Assembly (NCBI GenBank): GCA_963777855.1 | Contig: CAVZRW010000015.1 | Location: forward strand, 1-64,000 | DNA length: 64,000 nt | Reading direction: 5' to 3' | From: Prado023 sp963777855 | GTDB taxonomy: Bacteria; Actinomycetota; Actinomycetes; S36-B12; CAIYMF01 | Shown: in pieces, positions 59,725 through 64,000 of the stretch | Position numbering within the stretch: position 1 is the first letter of the stretch | Layout of the letters: the number at the start of each line of letters is the position of its first letter | Notes under the pieces: generated by a model | What the model was told of the DNA's origin: nothing | Databases searched by the model: none | The model's input: the letters and a program-made list of their open reading frames with translations, nothing else | Position numbers and translations under genes: made by a program

Positions 59725-59741
59725 TGGTAAGGGTTGCCTAA
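59725..59741 (-). promoter_or_regulatory. Candidate DtxR/IdeR iron box upstream of feoABC
   Basis: On the minus strand the site reads TTAGGCAACCCTTACCA, ten bases before the feoA start. It agrees with about 11 of 19 positions of the DtxR/IdeR consensus, including both TTAGG and CT-ACC cores. Repression by iron-loaded IdeR/DtxR would fit feo genes. Confidence 0.55.
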
Positions 59742-59810
59742 GTGGGCCGTTGGTCCCGGGGCTGGGGCCCGAGGTCCCGGGGTGGGTCGCCGCGCTCCGC
59801 CCGTGGGTCG

Positions 59811-59886
59811 GGATTCGGGCCCCCATTGCGGTGCGTTGGACGCGTTCAGGCCCCGTCTCGAAGGGATTGGCCTTCGAGACGGGGCC
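59811..59886. repeat. GGCCCCGT hairpin element, copy D
   Basis: GGCCCCGTCTCGAAGG (59849-59864), loop GATTGG, CCTTCGAGACGGGGCC (59871-59886): a perfect 16-bp stem. It is preceded by GGGATTCGGGCCCCC, the same lead-in as copies A1 and A2. It lies between feoA and the end of the large glycosyltransferase gene. Confidence 0.85.
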
Positions 59887-59966
59887 CAGATCGCCGCGGG
59901 ATGGGGGAGAGGGCGGCGGGGTGGGCGGGGCGTGGGGTGCGCCGGCGCGTGCTGGTCGGGTTGGCA

Positions 59967-62458
59967 CTACACCGTGGAGGTCACCCCCGCGGTGGGGCTC
60001 GAGGTGGACGTGGGGGCTGTCAGGTCGTACATCGTGACGCCGTCGACTGTGGTCGCCTCGAACGTCGCCGCCACCCAGGTGCTGATGTCCGACCCTGCCT
60101 GGGAGCCGCCCATCTGGCCGCCGAAGCCGCCGCCGCCGAGGAACCAGTGCACCTGGCCGTCGGCCACCAGGGACTGGAACTGCGCGAGGGTGGGTGCCGG
60201 ATCGCTGCCGTTGAACCCGCCGATCGCCATCACGGGCTGCTCTGTGGCCAACTGGTAGCCCGCGGCGGAGTTGGCGCCGACCGTCGCGGCGACCCACGCG
60301 TACTGGTCGGCATCGGCCAGGAGTGCGTCGGTGATCGCCTGGCTCGGAGTGCTGGAGCCAAGCAGCGATCCCGCGCCGCCGCCCATCGCGCCGGGACCAA
60401 TTGCGCCCCCCGCGCCGGGGAGGGTCGGGAGGGTTCCCGTGGTTCCGCCGCTGGCGCCGGGGAGGTTGGGGAGCGTGCCCGTGGTCCCGCCTGGCGCGCC
60501 GGGGAGCTGCCCACCCGGGAGCTGCCCACCCGGGAGCTGCCCGCCGGGCCCGCCCGGCCCGGTGAGCCCGCCCGCGCCGCCCTGTGTCGTGCCCCGACCT
60601 GGTCCGCCGGCGAACCCGCCCGGGCCTCCGCCGGGCCCACCGCGGGCGCCGGCCACTGCGGGTCCGGCCGACGGGATCGAGCCGGTGGCCACCGTCGAGG
60701 CGGTCTCCACGGAGTACGCCGCGGGTCCGGCGAGCATCACGACGAGCCCGCCGACCGCGGCGGCCAGCGCGACCCGCGCCCCGACCCGCGCCCCGGCCGA
60801 CCCGGCAACCGACCCAGCCGACCCAACCGACCCAGCGCCGTCCGCGAACCCGGAGCCGCGAGTCAGCGACGGCGCTGCCACGATCGCGACCGCAACAGCG
60901 AGCCCACCGACGAGCACCGCCGGGGCCAGCCAGGGCACGAAGCTCGCCGAGCGGCCCAGCAGGACCGTCGACCACCACGCCGAACCGGCCACGATCGCCG
61001 CGCCCGCGAGCCGTGCCCACAGGTGCGTGCGCGCCGACCACAGGGCCACCCCGCCGATGCCGACCAGCGCCCCGATCGCGGGGGCCAGGGCCACGGTGTA
61101 GTACTCGTGGATGATCCCCTGGCTGAACGAGATGACCGCGGCGGTGACCAGCAGCCAGCCGCCCCAGCCGAGCGTGGCTGCTCGGGTGAGGTCGGTGCGT
61201 GGGCTGCGCCGCGAGACCCACAGGAGCACCGCGATCATCGCCAGGGCCGCGGGGAGCAGCCAGGCCACCTGACCGCCGTACGACGCGCTGAACAGCCGGC
61301 CCCAGCCGGTCTCGCCCCACATCGACCCGCCACCCGGGCCCTGGCCGCCGCCAGGCACCACGCTGCCGGTCTCGTTGCCGGTCAGCCGACCGAAGCCGTT
61401 GTAGCCGAGGATCAGCTCGACCACCGAGTTGGTCTGCGAGCCGCCGATGTACGGCCGGGAGCCCGCGGGCCACAGCTCGACGACCGCGACCCACCACCCG
61501 CCGGCCAGCGACCATGGCCGCGAACGCGGCGAGCAGGTGGCCGATCCGGCGTCGCAGACGTCGACCGGGGCCGCGAGCGGCGTACATCGCCACGAACGCC
61601 GGGCAGGACCAGGAACGCCTGCATCATCTTGGCCAGGAACGCGAACCCCACGAACGCGCCGGCGAGCACGATCCAGCGCAGGGCGCCGCGCTCGGTCGCC
61701 CGGCCCATCGCCCACGCCGCGCACGACCAGCAGCAGCACCAGCAGGGCGTCGGGGTTGTTGAACCGGAACATCAGCACGGCCACCGGGGTCAGGGCCATC
61801 ACGGCCCCGGCCGACCAGGCCCGCAGCGGGCCGGACCAGCGCCGCACCGTGGCGTAGAGCACGCCCACCGAGGCCACGCCCAGCAGCGCCTGCGGCACGA
61901 GGACCGACCAGGAGCTCAGCCCGAACAGGCGCACGCTGAGGCCCATGAGCCACAGCGAGGCGGGCGGCTTGTCGACCGTGATGGCGTTGGACGGAGTCGA
62001 GGCTGCCGAAGAACCACGCCTTCCAGCTCTCGCCGCCGGCCTGGGCGGCGGCCGAGTAGTAGGAGTTGGCCCAGCCGTTGCGGCCCAGGCCCCAGAGGTA
62101 GAGCAGGGCCGTCGCGCCGAGGAGCGCGGCCAGCCCCCAGCGCGCCCAGCGGGGAGTCGGCTGGTCCACGGGCAGTCCGGCCCCCGAGGGGGATGCCAGG
62201 GGTCCCGGGGTGGCCGCGGGCGCGACCGGCGTGTTGCGGGCCGCGGGGGCATCGGCGCGGCCTGGGTCGGCATCCGACACGGCGGACGGCCCCACGGGCG
62301 CGGAGGGCGCCACGTGGGCCGCCGCAGCGTCGGCGGCTCCGGAGGGATCGAGCCAGCCCTCTCTGAGGGGGAGCGTGGGTCGGCGCCGGGCAGGCGCCGG
62401 GCACGGAGCCGGGATCGTCGGGACGCGGGCCCGTGGGTGCGTGCGTGGGAGTCGTCAT
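59967..62458 (-). CDS. YkcB-like GT39-family glycosyltransferase, several apparent frameshifts
   Basis: About 830 residues. Starting at 62458 (MTTPTHAPTG), pieces in different frames join as: first helix LAALLGATALLYLWGLGRNG with WANSYYSAA; NAITVDKPPASLWLMGLSVR with the GT-C acidic region just before it; MALTPVAVLMFRFNNPDALL; VGFAFLAKMMQAFLVLPG; then a long clean frame from about 61500 (VVELWPAGSRPYIGGSQTN) to the end. Shifts fall near 62400, 61990, 61720 and 61590. The C-terminal part has (LPGGQ)n and GTTGTLP repeats and an extracytoplasmic domain (QPVMAIGGFNGSDPAPTL). It pairs with a GT2/GtrA protein as in ykcB-ykcC. Confidence 0.75.
60502..60548. repeat. 15-bp tandem repeat coding for LPGGQ
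   Basis: Three copies of a GGGAGCTGCCCACCC-like unit lie within the glycosyltransferase gene and encode QLPGG repeats. An adjacent ~39-bp repeat at about 60410-60500 encodes two copies of GTTGTLP(N/T)LPGA. Both form a flexible linker outside the membrane. Confidence 0.75.
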
Positions 62459-63779
62459 CGGGCGACCTCCTGAGTCGGGGCGATCGAGACCGCCGTCGGG
62501 TGGTGCAGGGACGTGCGCGCATCGGTTCGGCGGTCGCCGAAGACCCAGGCGCGGTAGAGCAGGAAGCGCAGGAGAGTGGCCACGACGTTGGCCACGGTGA
62601 GCACCAGGAGCTCGACCCCGCGCGAGGCGGCGGGGGCCAGGTGCGCCAGCGCGACGAGGGCGCCGCTGGTGACCGCCAGCCCCAGGCCGAACACGACCAG
62701 GCCCTGTGCCTGGTGGCGCAGCCGGTCGGGCCGGCCGCGCACCCCGAAGGTGAACCAGCGGTTGGCGGCGGTGTTGCCGACGGCGGTGGCGATGAGGGCC
62801 AGCGCGTTGGCCCACTGGGCGGACATCCCGGTGCGCAGCGCCAGGAACAGCAGCGCGTAGGCAGCGGTGCTGAGCACCCCGATCAGCGCGAACCGGCCCA
62901 GCTGGCCGAGGATCCCGCGCGGCGCATCGATGACGGCCTCGGCGGTGGCCGGGCTGGTCAGGCTCGACAGGGGGATCCGGCCGCTGCCCAGGCCCCGGGC
63001 CAGTCGCCAGATCCCGGCGAGGTCCTTGCGGGCCGTGTCCACGATGTCCACCGTCGAGCGGGGGTCGTCGATCCAGTCCACCGGGACCTCGTGGATGCGC
63101 ATCCCCGCGCGCTCGGCCAGCACCAGCAGCTCGGTGTCGAAGAACCACTCGGGATCCTCGACCAGGGGCAGCAGGGCGGCGGCGGCGTCGGCGCGGATGG
63201 CCTTGAACCCGCACTGCGCGTCGCTGAACCCCGCTGCCGAGGGTCGTGCGCAGGATCAGGTTGTAGGAGCGTGAGATGAACTCGCGCCGAGGCCCGCGGA
63301 CCACCCGGGAGCCCCGGCTCAGGCGTGTTCCGATCGCCAGGTCGGAGTGCCCGGACAGCAGCGGGGCCACCAGCGGCAGCAGCGCCGCCAGGTCGGTGGA
63401 CAGGTCGACGTCCATGTAGGCCAGCACCCGCGCGTCACTGGTGGACCACACCTGACGCAGGGCTCGTCCGCGGCCCTTCTGCGTCGAGGTGCACCGCGCT
63501 GACCTCCGCCAGCTGGCAGGCCAGCCGCGAGGCGATGTCCCAGGTGAGGTCGGTGCTGGCGTTGTCGGCGATCGTGATCCGGAAGGTGTACGGCAGCGCC
63601 GACTTGAGGTGGGCGTAGAGGCGCAGGACGCTGCGCTCGAGGTCCAGCTGCTCGTTGTGGACGGGGATGACCACGTCGAGGGCGGGCGCCAGCTCACCGG
63701 CCCGGAGGTGGTCCAGGGCGGGGCTCGGTGCGGGCAGGACCGCCAGGTGGGTCCGGGTCGGGGGGTGTGGGGTAGCCAT
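62455..63779 (-). CDS. GT2 glycosyltransferase fused to GtrA domain, two apparent frameshifts
   Basis: From 63779 the protein begins MATPHPPTRTH, with the GT2 start ALDVVIPVHNEQLDLERSV. A shift near 63478 joins it to QKGRGRALRQVW and LAYMDVDLSTDLAALLPLV (the DxD motif); another near 63245 joins it to AERAGMRIHEVPVDWIDDPRSTVD. The last ~130 residues are a four-helix GtrA domain (LGQLGRFALIGVLSTAAYALLF, ANRWFTFGV). It probably charges a polyprenyl phosphate with a sugar (YkcC-like, dolichyl-phosphate-mannose-synthase type) and flips it for the GT39 enzyme that starts in its stop codon (ATGA). Confidence 0.82.
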
Positions 63780-63782
63780 GGG

Positions 63783-63877
63783 TCACAGGCAACCGGGCGA
63801 ACCTGTGAGCAGGCTGGGAGGTCGCTGGACGCCCCGCGGGAGTGGCAGGGCCCTCGGGTTCACAGGATCCTCACAGG
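63783..63877. promoter_or_regulatory. Four TCACAGG heptamers between divergent genes
   Basis: TCACAGG (63783-63789) and CCTGTGA (63802-63808) form an inverted pair; TCACAGG at 63860-63866 and 63871-63877 are direct repeats exactly 11 bp apart, one DNA turn, as OmpR/PhoB-type response regulators prefer. They flank the glycosyltransferase start and the gene to the right. Confidence 0.6.
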
Positions 63878-63920
63878 CAACTGCCAGATTCCCGCATGGT
63901 CCCCTGCGCACGATGGCCCC

Positions 63921-64000
63921 ATGAGCGCCCCCTCCCTCACCGCCGTCGCGTCCCCCGCCCTCACCGCGGCGGCTGCCGGTGCGCCGCCCGAGGCCCGGCT
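63921..64000 (+). CDS. Start of a gene cut by the window edge
   Basis: ATG at 63921 opens MSAPSLTAVASPALTAAAA..., still open at the window end. It starts 43 bp after the last TCACAGG repeat, so it is likely controlled by the same regulator. Only 26 residues are visible; family unknown. Confidence 0.4.
   Translation, partial: MSAPSLTAVASPALTAAAAGAPPEAR

Noticed and set aside
59742..62366. 874-residue plus-strand frame opposite the GT39 gene
   Set aside because: Low-complexity antisense shadow; the minus strand carries recognisable glycosyltransferase motifs.

Overview
This 64 kb window is very GC-rich chromosomal DNA from an actinomycete (Actinomycetota). The markers are a WhiB-family regulator, DUF3039, DUF3618, DUF2017-ClpS and DUF1918/DUF1876 proteins, an actinobacterial-type Orn, an alkA-ogt pair arranged as in mycobacteria, and many GTG starts with ATGA/GTGA stop-start overlaps. 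The genus cannot be settled from the sequence. Nothing looks like a prophage, an insertion sequence or a CRISPR array. | Layout. 1-5.8 kb is an accessory strip: a HepT/MntA-type toxin-antitoxin pair, a Phd/RelE pair with a frameshifted antitoxin, a 17-residue-repeat protein coupled to a broken small membrane protein, and a decayed thioesterase. 5.9-12.4 kb holds a peptidase E homologue, an alkylsulfatase, a LacI regulator divergent from a seven-helix SWEET-like transporter, and a DUF1918-DUF1876 protein. 12.4-16.6 kb is an alkyl-DHAP-synthase-like flavoprotein divergent from a TetR-GlpD pair. 17-28.5 kb is central metabolism (a eukaryote-like double-domain phosphofructokinase, GTP-PEPCK, ornithine carbamoyltransferase) plus a MarR-controlled ABC exporter and an amidase. 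28.5-43.4 kb carries WhiB, a secreted GH18 protein, the ClpS/DUF2017/PLP-enzyme operon, murI, rph, rdgB, a ThrE-type exporter, and tRNA-Leu and tRNA-Lys. 43.5-50 kb has a large zinc-ribbon membrane protein, a Thr-Pro-rich lipoprotein, tRNA-His, orn, a CBS protein and a GH20 hexosaminidase. 50-64 kb has a membrane spermidine-synthase-like protein, a HisA-like protein lacking catalytic residues, alkA-ogt, feoABC, and a YkcB/YkcC-like glycosyltransferase pair. | Main observations. (1) A dispersed family of intergenic GGCCCCGT-type hairpins (five copies at 17.4, 17.5, 27.3, 50.1 and 59.8 kb) shows paired base changes in the stem and has no obvious protein partner here. (2) The phosphofructokinase is a full tandem enzyme close to animal PFK. 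(3) A membrane glycosyltransferase gene sits between 32-bp direct repeats that duplicate the murI 3' end. (4) A 3+1+3-helix SWEET-like protein is paired with a LacI regulator and an operator overlapping a good promoter. (5) Several toxin-antitoxin and regulator genes have palindromes exactly over their promoters. | Caution: about a dozen and a half apparent one-base frameshifts, mostly in G/C runs, break otherwise good genes (rph, rdgB, the 45.5 kb lipoprotein, an ABC ATPase, both terminal glycosyltransferases). They look more like base-calling errors than a wave of pseudogenes, and the affected entries are marked.
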